From assembly GCA_021399405.1 (NCBI GenBank), contig JAAFKL010000442.1, forward strand, positions 1-20,527: a stretch of DNA of 20,527 bases, read 5' to 3'. The first letter of the stretch is position 1. Each line of letters opens with the position of its first letter. The notes below the pieces were generated by a model. That model ran no database searches, was not told the origin of the DNA, and saw only the letters and a list, made by a program, of their open reading frames with translations. This document shows, piece by piece, positions 1 to 8,484 of the stretch. A program made the position numbers and the translations under genes. The DNA is from Candidatus Heimdallarchaeota archaeon. Lineage in GTDB: Archaea; Asgardarchaeota; Heimdallarchaeia; Heimdallarchaeales; Kariarchaeaceae.

Positions 1-30
1 ATACCACAATTGATGCAGACATCTCAAAGA

Positions 31-60
31 TTTAAAGTCTTTTTCAATATTTTATTATAT
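31..60 (+). promoter_or_regulatory. Candidate promoter of the methionine aminopeptidase gene
   Basis: Two TATA-like stretches lie upstream of the start codon at 95: TTTAAAG at 31-37 and TTTATTATAT at 51-60. The first would place transcription start near 60, the second near 80. A purine-rich ribosome-binding stretch (GAGAAAGGGAAA, 83-94) sits just before the ATG. Which box is used cannot be decided from sequence alone. Confidence 0.4.
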
Positions 61-94
61 AGTCGAGTTAACGATACAGATAGAGAAAGGGAAA

Positions 95-1051
95 ATGAAA
101 ATTGCCAGCGATACAAAATCAACAAATAATGTGAAAGAAATCATAAATAAGTATAGGGAAGCTGGTAAAATCGCTATTGAGGCTAAAAAGCTCGCATACA
201 AAATATGTAAACCAGGTGCCAAAGCATATGATATTTGTGAGAAAATAGAATCCTTAATAATTGAAAAAGGTGCAAAACCTGCATTCCCAGTGAATATTTC
301 GCTTAATCATGAAGCAGCTCACTATTCAGCCACTATATTAGATAAGAGAACAGTTCCTGAAAAGGCCATTGTCAAAATTGATCTAGGTGCTGAAATCGAT
401 GGTTATTTAGTTGATACGGCTATTACCGTAAATCACGACCCAGAATTAGATGAATTAACTGAGGCAAGCAAAGATGCCTTAGAAAAAGCCATCAAAATGG
501 TAAAACCCGGTCTGAGAGTTGATGAGGTAGGCAAAGTAATTGAAAAAACAATTGAGAGCTATGGGTATCAACCCATTAGAAATCTCTCGGGTCATCAAAT
601 CAAAAGATATGTGCTGCATGCTGGGGTTTCAATCCCTAACACCGGACCCAAAACTTTCGGTGGAACTAAAGCGAAATTTGAAGCAGGAAGAATTTACGCT
701 ATCGAACCATTTGCAAGTTCTGGAGAAGGTTGGATAAAAAATGATCGAGTAGTTACAATTTTCAGATATGTTAAGGATCCTAGAAATAAAGATAAAGAAC
801 TTCAACAAATTGCTAAACAAGTAAAAAATACAGTCGGACCTTTGCCTTTTTCACCTCGTCATCTGCATGATAAAAGTACGGGTAATGCTGGTAAAGATGA
901 AGTAACCCGTTCTATTCGTCGATTATTAAGAGCGAATGTACTTACAGGTTATCCTGTCTTAATTGAAGCAAATCGGGATATTAGAGTTAGCCAACACGAG
1001 GATACTGTACGGATAACTCGTGATGGTTGTGAAATATTCACTCAGAATTAA
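95..1051 (+). CDS. map: Methionine aminopeptidase, type II (archaeal)
   Basis: This cytoplasmic metalloprotease removes the initiator methionine from new proteins. The 318-aa product aligns along its length with archaeal type II enzymes as I remember them, such as the roughly 295-aa Pyrococcus enzyme. The extra length is mostly a short N-terminal tail. Visible active-site residues are the substrate histidine H76 (NHEAAHYS), metal ligands D96 (KIDLGAEIDG) and D107 (VDTAITV), H167 (LSGHQIKRY), H175 (LHAGVSIPN), E204 (YAIEPFA) and E302 (SQHEDTVRI). The roughly 60-residue helical insert near 225-290 (ending GYPVLIEA) marks it as type II. The ATG at 95 follows a GAGAAAGGG ribosome-binding stretch. 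One oddity is that the usual QFEHT around the last glutamate reads QHEDT, so the conserved histidine after the ligand is aspartate. The stop codon overlaps the end of the convergent coiled-coil gene by 4 bp. Confidence 0.97.
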   Translation: MKIASDTKSTNNVKEIINKYREAGKIAIEAKKLAYKICKPGAKAYDICEKIESLIIEKGAKPAFPVNISLNHEAAHYSATILDKRTVPEKAIVKIDLGAEIDGYLVDTAITVNHDPELDELTEASKDALEKAIKMVKPGLRVDEVGKVIEKTIESYGYQPIRNLSGHQIKRYVLHAGVSIPNTGPKTFGGTKAKFEAGRIYAIEPFASSGEGWIKNDRVVTIFRYVKDPRNKDKELQQIAKQVKNTVGPLPFSPRHLHDKSTGNAGKDEVTRSIRRLLRANVLTGYPVLIEANRDIRVSQHEDTVRITRDGCEIFTQN

Positions 1052-4000
1052 GAAACTCTTGGCATCGTCTGGAATGGAGCGAATAGCTCTGTAAACTTCT
1101 CTATGAACACTTCATCTTGAGATACAAATGCATACGCATCTGTAGAATCTGGAAGTTTAGCTAGAATAACTTCTTCCCTATCACGCGTGGCCATTATCAT
1201 ATCAATATTACCTCTGAATCTGTTCTTATCCAACTTACGGAGATCTAGATTGATCCCATGGTTCGTGAACAGCTCTAATATTCTATTATCCTCGGGTGTG
1301 TGTTGATCCAAATCAGTGATTATTTTTACCGATACTCTACTAAAACTCTCAATAAGATTTTCATTAATCCAAGAAATTGTAGGTGATACAATCGTAAGGC
1401 TTGATTTTGTTCTAGATAAAATTCCATTCATATTTGCCATTATTGCTTCTTTTGAAGTGTCGAAATATGATAATTCAGGAAACTTTGCATCTAAATTGAT
1501 TGAGCCTGTTGAAATCTGATTTAGGAGATGCATTGATTTGGCAGCTGCGTCAAGAGTATCATCTATTGTATCAGGAATTTTTCCAATCTGACGAGTTACA
1601 TTTTCTTTACCCGTAGAACTATGATCACCAATTTGACTATTGAAATCATCGAAAAGCGTGCTTAAACTACTTGTTTGATTTTCATAACTCTTCTGGATGC
1701 TTGTTTTCCACTCATCACCGCGTGAGAGTATTTCATCTGATATTTTCTTGAGAAAATTATTTTTTGCTCTGAGAAATTCACTATCTTGAGCACCACTCAA
1801 AGAGTTCAATGTTGCAGAGATTTCATTTAATTTAGTGGGTGTTGTTTCCTTTTCATTCGAGATTGTAAGACTGACTTCCTCTGCTGTGGAAACAATATCA
1901 GATCTTACTGTTTCAATTATATTTGTAACTTCATTATCGATATTGTCTTTAGTAGCATTGAGGTTCTCATTTATTTCAACTTGAAGCATTGAAAGCTGAG
2001 TATTTACCTGATCATATAGATTGAGAATAAAACCAGTATTGTTTTCGTCAATTTTAGATACTGTTTCAAGTAAACTCTCTTTGAACTTAATGATATTTGC
2101 AGAACGATTTTCTAGATTTTTATCCAAATGACCTTTTAGGCTTGTATCGAGCTTTTTTGCAATTACTTCTAATTCTTTGAAATATGCAACTTTGATCTTT
2201 TTGAACGAGCCCTTTAGTGAAGAAATTTCAGAGACCTGTTTCGAAGATGAGTCAAAGAAGTTAGATATTTCACTTTGTAACATCATTTTTTCTCCGGCAA
2301 CCATCTGATCATATTTCCCAATCAGACTATCAACCTCCACTTTGACTTTTTCCATTGGTTTTGCTACATTTTCATTGAGAGAAGTTTTTGTGGTATCCAA
2401 GGTCTTTATTGTGGATTCGGTCGTTTGAGACATTTGATCCAACGTTTTGTTTACGCTTTTTGTCTGTGTTGATGAAGCTGTATCTATTGTTGATGATAAT
2501 CCTCCTGTAGTTTCACTCAATATGGTTTGAAATTCAGATTTGAAGGATTTGAGGGAGGTATCAACATCTTTTAGGTTGGAATCAGTTGCAGTCAATAACT
2601 CAGAGTTTTTCTCACTAAATTTGAGATCAATTTCCTCCGTTTTAGTCACAACTGTATTGTCAACATTAGAATTTGTACTCTTCACAGAACTATCTATTGC
2701 TTTATCAATTTTCGTGGTAGCTTCTTTTACAATTTTCTTAAGGGATTTTGACATCGAAGTATACGTTTCAAATTGTTCTTTTGAGTGTGTTTCCATTGAA
2801 TCCTTGTGAGATTTTAATTCGCTTTCTATCTCCAAAACCAATTCTTTTTGAGAAATTAGTAATCTGTTTTCCTGTTCTCCACCTTCTGTTCCAGTTGCCA
2901 AAGTGTGAGCCGCACTCAAGATATCATTCAGAGGTTGTTGTATGTCAGATAACATTTTTGTAGAAATATTACTTTTTAATGATGAAATTTTTTCTTCAGT
3001 GCTCGTAGTTATAGTTTCCATAAAGCTAGTGGTGTTCTGAGATAAATTTCCAAGGTATTCTTTCGTTGTCGATTGAATACTTTCACTTTGTGAAGTGACA
3101 ATATTTTCTAGATCTGAAAGCTCATTTTGTATTATTTTATTAATCTCATCGAGAAATTGACTTTTTAGATCTTCTGTATCCTCAATAGTTTTGTTAAAAT
3201 GATCTGATAATTGATTTTCGAAATGTTTAAAATCTTGAACTGCTCTTGTTACATCTCCATAAATAATTGGCACTTGTTTTTTATCAATTTTCTTTCCATC
3301 TGAAGAAAATGATGTCAAAAATTTTGCCAGAGTATCAGTAGCATGCCCCATTATTCTTTGGAAGTCTCTTCGAAAATTATCTAATCTATCTGTTTGATCC
3401 AACAATAAACCTTCAATTTTCTCAGGAACTTCTTCTCGAAGTCCCGAACTTTGTGAGTGAAAATTTTCGTAAAATGATCGGAATTGTTGATCCATATTTT
3501 CATTAAATCTGGTTAATTCAATGCTGTAAGTATCTACAGTTGATGAAACTCCTTTGTTTAATTCGTCAATAGTAGACTCTTTCATTTCTCCGAGTTGGCT
3601 TTCTAATAATTGATTAATCTCTTCTCGAGCTTTTTTAAGGTCAGAATTAATTGTTTCGGTTTCATCTACTAGATCCGTCATTTTGAGGTTTTGTTCTTTA
3701 TCCCGCTTTGATACTGCTTCGTTGAAATTAGTCATTGCATTTGCAATATTATCATCGAAAGAAGTTTTCACATTGCTTAATGTTTCATTTGAACCTTTTA
3801 CTGATGAAGTAATATTCTCATCTGCTAATTTAGTGGTTTCTGAAAGCGAAGCCAAAACATCATTTTGTAATTGATCCAAATTACTAGCTAAATCAGATTT
3901 AATGCTTTGGAGATACTCAGTCACAAATTCCCTAAGTTCATCAACAGAAGATGTAATTTCTTTGACGTTTTTTGTTGAAGATGTTTTCAGATTATCGACG

Positions 4001-5277
4001 AATCCCGTTAGTTGTTTTTCTACTGATTCAAATTTATCGTTTAGGGATAATGTTAAACTATCTTTTAGAGCTGCTAGATCTGTATTTAAAGCTTTATTGA
4101 ATGATTTTATATTCTTACTTACTGCTGTGTTTTCTCCTTTTAATGATTTGGAGGTAGAAGTGAGTATGTTGTCTAGTTTCTTCACAGCTTCTGATTGTAC
4201 TGATTTTATTGCTGAAAGCATTTCAGTCTGCAGATCAACCAATTTTGTTTTTTGCCCCTCTTCAATGAAATCAAACATCTTTTCTGATGCCATAATAGCT
4301 TCTTCGATAGATTTTTTATTTGCTTTAACGGTTGAATCAATGTTTGAAATAAACTCAGAATAATGATGATCAGTCAATTCTGTGACCATCTTTTTCTGAT
4401 CCTCGTAAGATTCAAGGAAATCAACTGGGAATTCGGTCTTTGTTTGTTTTACATTTTTCTCATCAGTTTTGATAACAGCATTAATGAATGAATTCATTTC
4501 ATCAATGAGTTTGGAAGCATTTTCAGTAGTTTCGCCAGATGTTTCTTCTATTTGTTGGGTTAAGCTAGATATTCTTCCAGTCGCAAAAAGAGCAATCGAA
4601 TCCGTAAAAGTTACCAATTCTTCTTTGATTTGACCTGATGTTACAAGAATTTTTTTCTCGTGTTCGCCATTAGCTTTATTGATTTTACTTAAACTGGCAT
4701 TACAAATCTCGATAACCTTATTTGATATAGTTTCTAATTCTTCAGAAAGTTTGGCAAGAGGAACATTGATATCGTTTTGAAATATGTCTGCAGTTTCATC
4801 TGTTACAGATCTTAAATGATTTTGAAATCCATTGTTTGATCTTTCTATTGCTTCTGCATGTTCATTTTTGAAATTTGAAAGGTTTTTAATTAATTTATCA
4901 ATTCCTTCTTTAAGAGAGGCAACAATTGTTTGAATATCCGTATCGATATGAGATTGAGCTTCATTCCATAATTCGTTAACCTCTGAGCTCAATTTTTCTA
5001 ATTTATTTGATAGATTTTGTGATACGCTTGCGGTTATTGCTATTTTGGGTGTAAGAGGTATATATACTGCTGCTTCCTCAGATTTATGAACTAATTTTTT
5101 CAAGAAATTTTTTGATATCAGGGATTCACATACTTGGTGTACTTTAGAAATATCCAAATTAGTATATGAGCTTATTTGACCTACCGTTCTGAAATTAAAA
5201 GCTACAACGACTTCATATACCTTCAATTCGTCTTCTGTGAATCCGATTTTTGTTAATACTTCATCGAGTTCAGTCAT
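1048..5277 (-). CDS. Giant coiled-coil protein with TrmB-type winged helix and TrmB/PLD-like C-terminal domain
   Basis: This 1409-aa protein has three parts. Residues 1-75 form a TrmB-like winged helix (LTKIGFTEDELKVYEVV, then a recognition-helix region LDISKVHQVCESL), a DNA-binding fold common in archaea. Residues about 75-1255 are nearly continuous heptad-rich coiled coil, rich in S, T, E, K, N and L, with very few prolines, two cysteines and few aromatic residues. Residues about 1262-1405 form a compact alpha/beta domain (SSLTIVSPTISWI, VSVKIITDLDQ, VILAKLPDS) like the PLD-like effector domain of TrmB regulators. No catalytic HKD motif is visible. Canonical TrmB proteins are about 250-350 aa with only a short coiled coil between these domains. 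The start is well supported: ATGA overlaps the stop of the preceding gene, and GAGGAG lies 8 nt upstream. A role in DNA binding with long-range tethering, or in sensing, is inferred. No SMC-type ATPase heads are present. Confidence 0.85.
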   Translation of the reverse strand: MTELDEVLTKIGFTEDELKVYEVVVAFNFRTVGQISSYTNLDISKVHQVCESLISKNFLKKLVHKSEEAAVYIPLTPKIAITASVSQNLSNKLEKLSSEVNELWNEAQSHIDTDIQTIVASLKEGIDKLIKNLSNFKNEHAEAIERSNNGFQNHLRSVTDETADIFQNDINVPLAKLSEELETISNKVIEICNASLSKINKANGEHEKKILVTSGQIKEELVTFTDSIALFATGRISSLTQQIEETSGETTENASKLIDEMNSFINAVIKTDEKNVKQTKTEFPVDFLESYEDQKKMVTELTDHHYSEFISNIDSTVKANKKSIEEAIMASEKMFDFIEEGQKTKLVDLQTEMLSAIKSVQSEAVKKLDNILTSTSKSLKGENTAVSKNIKSFNKALNTDLAALKDSLTLSLNDKFESVEKQLTGFVDNLKTSSTKNVKEITSSVDELREFVTEYLQSIKSDLASNLDQLQNDVLASLSETTKLADENITSSVKGSNETLSNVKTSFDDNIANAMTNFNEAVSKRDKEQNLKMTDLVDETETINSDLKKAREEINQLLESQLGEMKESTIDELNKGVSSTVDTYSIELTRFNENMDQQFRSFYENFHSQSSGLREEVPEKIEGLLLDQTDRLDNFRRDFQRIMGHATDTLAKFLTSFSSDGKKIDKKQVPIIYGDVTRAVQDFKHFENQLSDHFNKTIEDTEDLKSQFLDEINKIIQNELSDLENIVTSQSESIQSTTKEYLGNLSQNTTSFMETITTSTEEKISSLKSNISTKMLSDIQQPLNDILSAAHTLATGTEGGEQENRLLISQKELVLEIESELKSHKDSMETHSKEQFETYTSMSKSLKKIVKEATTKIDKAIDSSVKSTNSNVDNTVVTKTEEIDLKFSEKNSELLTATDSNLKDVDTSLKSFKSEFQTILSETTGGLSSTIDTASSTQTKSVNKTLDQMSQTTESTIKTLDTTKTSLNENVAKPMEKVKVEVDSLIGKYDQMVAGEKMMLQSEISNFFDSSSKQVSEISSLKGSFKKIKVAYFKELEVIAKKLDTSLKGHLDKNLENRSANIIKFKESLLETVSKIDENNTGFILNLYDQVNTQLSMLQVEINENLNATKDNIDNEVTNIIETVRSDIVSTAEEVSLTISNEKETTPTKLNEISATLNSLSGAQDSEFLRAKNNFLKKISDEILSRGDEWKTSIQKSYENQTSSLSTLFDDFNSQIGDHSSTGKENVTRQIGKIPDTIDDTLDAAAKSMHLLNQISTGSINLDAKFPELSYFDTSKEAIMANMNGILSRTKSSLTIVSPTISWINENLIESFSRVSVKIITDLDQHTPEDNRILELFTNHGINLDLRKLDKNRFRGNIDMIMATRDREEVILAKLPDSTDAYAFVSQDEVFIEKFTELFAPFQTMPRVS

Positions 5278-6578
5278 TTCTGCTTCTCCTCTCTATAGAT
5301 ACCTTCAATCTGTTGACCCATCTCTTTACCGGCCCGATCAATATTCCCCAGTGAATCATTCTTAATTTGATCAAGTAAACTCTCGACTTCTATTTTTCTT
5401 TCTTTAATCATAGTATTAGATTCTTTGGTAAGTTGTCTTACCTGAGTATCAATTGTATTTTGCATAGATTTAGTCTGTTCTTGACTATTTACCTTCATTG
5501 TATCAATTATTTCTTTTATTGATTCTGTATTTTCTTTCAAAAGTTTCTCTAATTCATCCTTCAATATACCCTGAGATTCTATAACTTGAGCCTTTGATTT
5601 TCCAATATGATTCTCGAATTCGTTCAAAGAAGCTTGAAGAACTTCTTGTTGTTCCGTATCTAGTTCATTTATTTCAACCAAAAGTTCATTTTCCTTATTG
5701 GTCAACTGGTCTTTCAATTCATTCAAGGCATTAACATGTGTCGTGGCATTCTTCTCAATAATTTTCTCCATTGCCACATCATAATTGGATTTTGTTTCTT
5801 CTAAGGTTGTCAATAATTTACCTTCATATTCATGTATCAGATCCTGTGCCCTACCAATTTCACTAGTGAAATTCTCATCAATCCCCTCATTTAATCTTCG
5901 AAGATTCTCTTCAAGTCTAGATAAAGTATCTTGAATGATTCCATTTAGAGTTTCTTTGGTTACAGTTACACCCATAAAGACCCTCTCTATTTGAAGACCA
6001 ATCTCATCACGGAACTCGGTTTGTAAAGATTCTAACGATTTAGATAAAATTTTCCTTTCCATTTTAAGAGCGTCATTCAATGTCTCCTTAAGAGCCATAT
6101 TATTTTTCTCAGCAATATCAATGGGTGCTTTTATCGAGACTTTAGTAATAGAAGCGATCTTTTCAACCATTCCACTTATTTTTGATGAATGTTGTTTATT
6201 GATGTCTCCAACATTTTCCATTGAAGTTTCCAAATTCGAAACTAGTCGTAATTCTTCATCCTCAACAAGTGAATCGGCATATCCCTTTAAACTATTTATC
6301 TGCCCATTTAAGGATTCTTTCAAACTCAGTAGTTGTTCTGTATTTTGTGTTTGTGATTCTCTTACAGATTGATCTAAATTTGATTTCAAGGAGTTGATTG
6401 TTTCATTTAAATTTTCTAAAAGTCCATCTAATATTTTCTTTCCTTGATTATTTCCAGAATTCATTTGATCGTTTATGGATTTGGTTAGGTTTTTTATTTC
6501 AGTTTCAAGATATTTTTTAGTTAATTCTAACTTTTCGATAATATATGTGGATGTTTCAGTATCAGTCATATTATTCAT
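5274..6578 (-). CDS. Coiled-coil protein, probable partner of the giant coiled-coil protein
   Basis: This 434-aa protein is predicted to be almost entirely alpha-helical coiled coil, rich in E, K, L, N, S, T and Q. It has no signal peptide, membrane segment, cysteine cluster or recognisable globular domain, and no enzyme motif. Its composition resembles the rod of the downstream 1409-aa protein, and the two genes share an ATGA stop/start overlap (5274-5277), which implies translational coupling and matched production. A structural rod that pairs with the larger protein is therefore likely but not shown. The start is uncertain: GGAGG at 6582-6586 lies only 3 nt from the first ATG (6578) and 12 nt from the ATG of Met4 (6569). 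I kept the first ATG. The gene lies 35 nt after the ATPase gene, so all three are probably one operon. I do not recognise a named family. Confidence 0.8.
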   Translation of the reverse strand: MNNMTDTETSTYIIEKLELTKKYLETEIKNLTKSINDQMNSGNNQGKKILDGLLENLNETINSLKSNLDQSVRESQTQNTEQLLSLKESLNGQINSLKGYADSLVEDEELRLVSNLETSMENVGDINKQHSSKISGMVEKIASITKVSIKAPIDIAEKNNMALKETLNDALKMERKILSKSLESLQTEFRDEIGLQIERVFMGVTVTKETLNGIIQDTLSRLEENLRRLNEGIDENFTSEIGRAQDLIHEYEGKLLTTLEETKSNYDVAMEKIIEKNATTHVNALNELKDQLTNKENELLVEINELDTEQQEVLQASLNEFENHIGKSKAQVIESQGILKDELEKLLKENTESIKEIIDTMKVNSQEQTKSMQNTIDTQVRQLTKESNTMIKERKIEVESLLDQIKNDSLGNIDRAGKEMGQQIEGIYREEKQK

Positions 6579-6613
6579 ATTCCTCCGTCAAATTATTTCT
6601 TAGAAGTTTATTT

Positions 6614-8293
6614 TTATTCATTAATTAATTCCTCCATCTGGTCGAAGTAATCTATGTGATTTGGATAATTTAGTAACATTCTTTTTGCCTCATTGAGGAT
6701 TTCCTTAGCCTTTGACCTTTCATTCGCTAATATGAAACAAATTATGGATTGCTTAAGCATGGATCTAATAGCGTAATGATAAATTTCGGGATTGGTTTTA
6801 TCCGCCTCTTTTTTGTATTTTAGACCACCTTCACGATAATTTGATATCGATCTCCATTCGATATTGGCTTTTCCAAAATATTCACCAGCTAGTTGATAGG
6901 CTTTGGCGGAAAAATATTCATGATTCGCCTTACCAAATCCCTTAGCGATATTTTCTTGCAAATCGCCAATTTTTTCATAGTCCCCTGTTCTTTGTAAACC
7001 AAGAGTAGCAAGTTCTAATAATTCCCAAGCAGTATGTATTAGGCCTCCTTCAAGGGCTGCTTTTGTTGTGTCAGAAACTTGTCCGGAGAGTTCGAATATT
7101 AGAGATTTATCTGCTATTGTTCTGAAGTGATCACGTACAACCTGTAGATCTCTGAGAGATGGTAATTGACCTATTTCAGCTTGATCTTTTATTCTATCCA
7201 GTATGAGGATAACTTCTGTTCTAGGGTCAATAGGTTTGAACACGTGAGAAATTAGTTCAAATAACGCTGTAGAATCGACTGCAAAATAACCATCTTGGGT
7301 GATTGAAAATAATAAACCATCCTTCAAACCATTAATTGTATCTTGAGAATGAAGTCGAATATAATCATCATATACAAACAAATTGATCCCATGCTTTGAT
7401 ATATCTCTTAACACAGTGATTTCACCCTTTGTGAAGTTAAATGCTTCAGTTAGAGTTTGTGCATCCAATTTACTTGAATCGATCCCTTTTGATTCAATCA
7501 ATTGTCTCAAAGCTAAATCAAATGGAAATCTAGTAGATGCCTGAACTACTGTGTCTCGTTTCGATTTTACTAATTTGCCCCTTCTTCGAATCATTAACTC
7601 TGCTTCATTAAAATCAAACTGATTTAATTCTAAATGGAGTACGTATTCACTATATTTTTCGAAATCAAAATATTCATTAGCAGAATGATGACTTGTTGTT
7701 ACTAATAACAAATCATAATCATCATCCATTAATCGCTTAGCAATCATGCTGAATAATAGTAAAATGCCTCCGTATCCTGTTGCAATTAATCTGTCTAGAT
7801 CATCAAGAAATATTCCATGTTTGAATCTCTCTTTTTTCATTGCCGCATCGATTTTATCAAGGTCCGCAAAGAAGGTTTGGAGAAGTTTATCCAATGTAGA
7901 GTCATTAATTTCAATTCCTTCAAGATCTGAAGGAAAATCAGCAGATGCTATTTCGGCATTTCGTCGCCTTTGTAGAAAATTTCTCCATTCAGGAGCCATC
8001 TCATCGATAATCCTTTTGATATCTGATAGGAATTGAATCGCAAATTTTGGTGAGACTGGAACCTCAGCAGACCCGGTCGCCACTCTTTCTAACTCAGTAT
8101 CCATTCTTAGTTTTCTAAGGAGTGAGCTTTTACCTATCCCTGATTCACCTGATATGTGTATCCATTTGATTGTTTTATTAGATCGAGCAAATTCTCGCAG
8201 GATTTCATGATAAGAATTTATTGCTTCTTTCCTACCCACGAAATCATTAGGATTGGTTGCTCCTGTTAATTGTTCAATAAGGTTAGATTCCAT
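6614..8293 (-). CDS. AAA/STAND-like ATPase with winged-helix-like middle and TPR-like C-terminus
   Basis: Numbered from the ATG at 8293 (559 aa). An ORC/AAA_16-type entry (NDFVGRKEAINSYHEIL, 17-33) precedes Walker A GESGIGKS (49-56) and Walker B GIFLDDLDRL (160-169, D164/D165). A sensor-like LLLVTTSHH strand (195-203) follows. RFPFDLALRQL near 255-265 resembles the helical segment after the NTPase core in STAND proteins. A winged-helix-like region spans roughly 285-345, and paired helices resembling TPRs run from about 410 to the end. No membrane segment is seen, so it is probably cytoplasmic. The family predicts a nucleotide-dependent switch or scaffold; the client is unknown. It is first in an operon with two coiled-coil genes, so it may load, remodel or sense their filaments. 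An ATG at 8299 also exists, but the ribosome-binding site GAGGT (8301-8305) is only 1 nt from it and 7 nt from 8293, so 8293 is preferred. Confidence 0.85.
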   Translation of the reverse strand: MESNLIEQLTGATNPNDFVGRKEAINSYHEILREFARSNKTIKWIHISGESGIGKSSLLRKLRMDTELERVATGSAEVPVSPKFAIQFLSDIKRIIDEMAPEWRNFLQRRRNAEIASADFPSDLEGIEINDSTLDKLLQTFFADLDKIDAAMKKERFKHGIFLDDLDRLIATGYGGILLLFSMIAKRLMDDDYDLLLVTTSHHSANEYFDFEKYSEYVLHLELNQFDFNEAELMIRRRGKLVKSKRDTVVQASTRFPFDLALRQLIESKGIDSSKLDAQTLTEAFNFTKGEITVLRDISKHGINLFVYDDYIRLHSQDTINGLKDGLLFSITQDGYFAVDSTALFELISHVFKPIDPRTEVILILDRIKDQAEIGQLPSLRDLQVVRDHFRTIADKSLIFELSGQVSDTTKAALEGGLIHTAWELLELATLGLQRTGDYEKIGDLQENIAKGFGKANHEYFSAKAYQLAGEYFGKANIEWRSISNYREGGLKYKKEADKTNPEIYHYAIRSMLKQSIICFILANERSKAKEILNEAKRMLLNYPNHIDYFDQMEELINE

Positions 8294-8300
8294 ACACATT

Positions 8301-8305
8301 ACCTC
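8301..8305 (-). promoter_or_regulatory. Ribosome-binding site that decides the ATPase start
   Basis: On the minus strand this reads GAGGT. It lies 7 nt from the ATG at 8293 but only 1 nt from the ATG at 8299. Normal spacing therefore favours the shorter protein, which begins MESNLIEQ. Confidence 0.55.
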
Positions 8306-8354
8306 TATTAGGGATTCTCCTCAAGAAAGTTATATTTGATAGAGTTGAATTCTC

Positions 8355-8364
8355 ATATTTAAAA
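8355..8364 (-). promoter_or_regulatory. Candidate TATA box of the ATPase/coiled-coil operon
   Basis: The minus strand reads TTTTAAATAT, close to the archaeal TATA consensus, in the 185-nt gap between the two minus-strand units. Start of transcription about 25 nt downstream would fall near 8330, giving a leader of roughly 35 nt that contains the GAGGT ribosome-binding site. This suggests the ATPase trio can be transcribed separately from the MoxR unit. Confidence 0.5.
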
Positions 8365-8388
8365 GAACCTAATTACAACATCGAAAAG

Positions 8389-8404
8389 AAATTGTATATA
8401 ATTT
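8389..8404. promoter_or_regulatory. Inverted repeat upstream of the ATPase operon TATA box
   Basis: AAATT (8389-8393) and AATTT (8400-8404) form a dyad with a 6-nt spacer, about 25 bp upstream of the candidate TATA box. Its position suits an operator or activator site. The repeat is short and AT-only, so chance is a serious alternative. Confidence 0.2.
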
Positions 8405-8463
8405 GAACTTGTGAATTTTTTTAATCTTCAGTCTTTGACAATTTCAATTTCATTTATCTAGGA

Positions 8464-8482
8464 TTACATTTTGAAGATGTAA
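8464..8482 (-). terminator. Hairpin just after the 775-aa membrane protein gene
   Basis: TTACAT (8464-8469) and ATGTAA (8477-8482) form a 6-bp stem with a 7-nt loop, 2 nt past the stop codon on the minus strand. No T-run follows on that strand, so this is a weak terminator candidate. It may instead act as a 3'-end stabilising hairpin. Confidence 0.25.
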
Positions 8483-8484
8483 GC

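Noticed and set aside
3902..4363. A 153-codon open frame on the plus strand inside the giant coiled-coil gene
   Set aside because: It is antisense to a clearly coding frame. Its Ser/Phe/Leu/Val-rich product is what the complement of Lys/Glu/Asp/Asn codons gives, and no ribosome-binding site was noted. Other plus-strand frames in 1316-6372 were rejected for the same reason.
1048..5277. SMC/Rad50-type protein
   Set aside because: There is no Walker A at the N-terminus, no Walker B or ABC signature at the C-terminus, and no hinge-like globular region seen in the rod.
1048..6578. Methyl-accepting chemotaxis receptor or signalling coiled coil
   Set aside because: Composition is similar, but no transmembrane helices, HAMP domain or conserved receptor hairpin tip was found.
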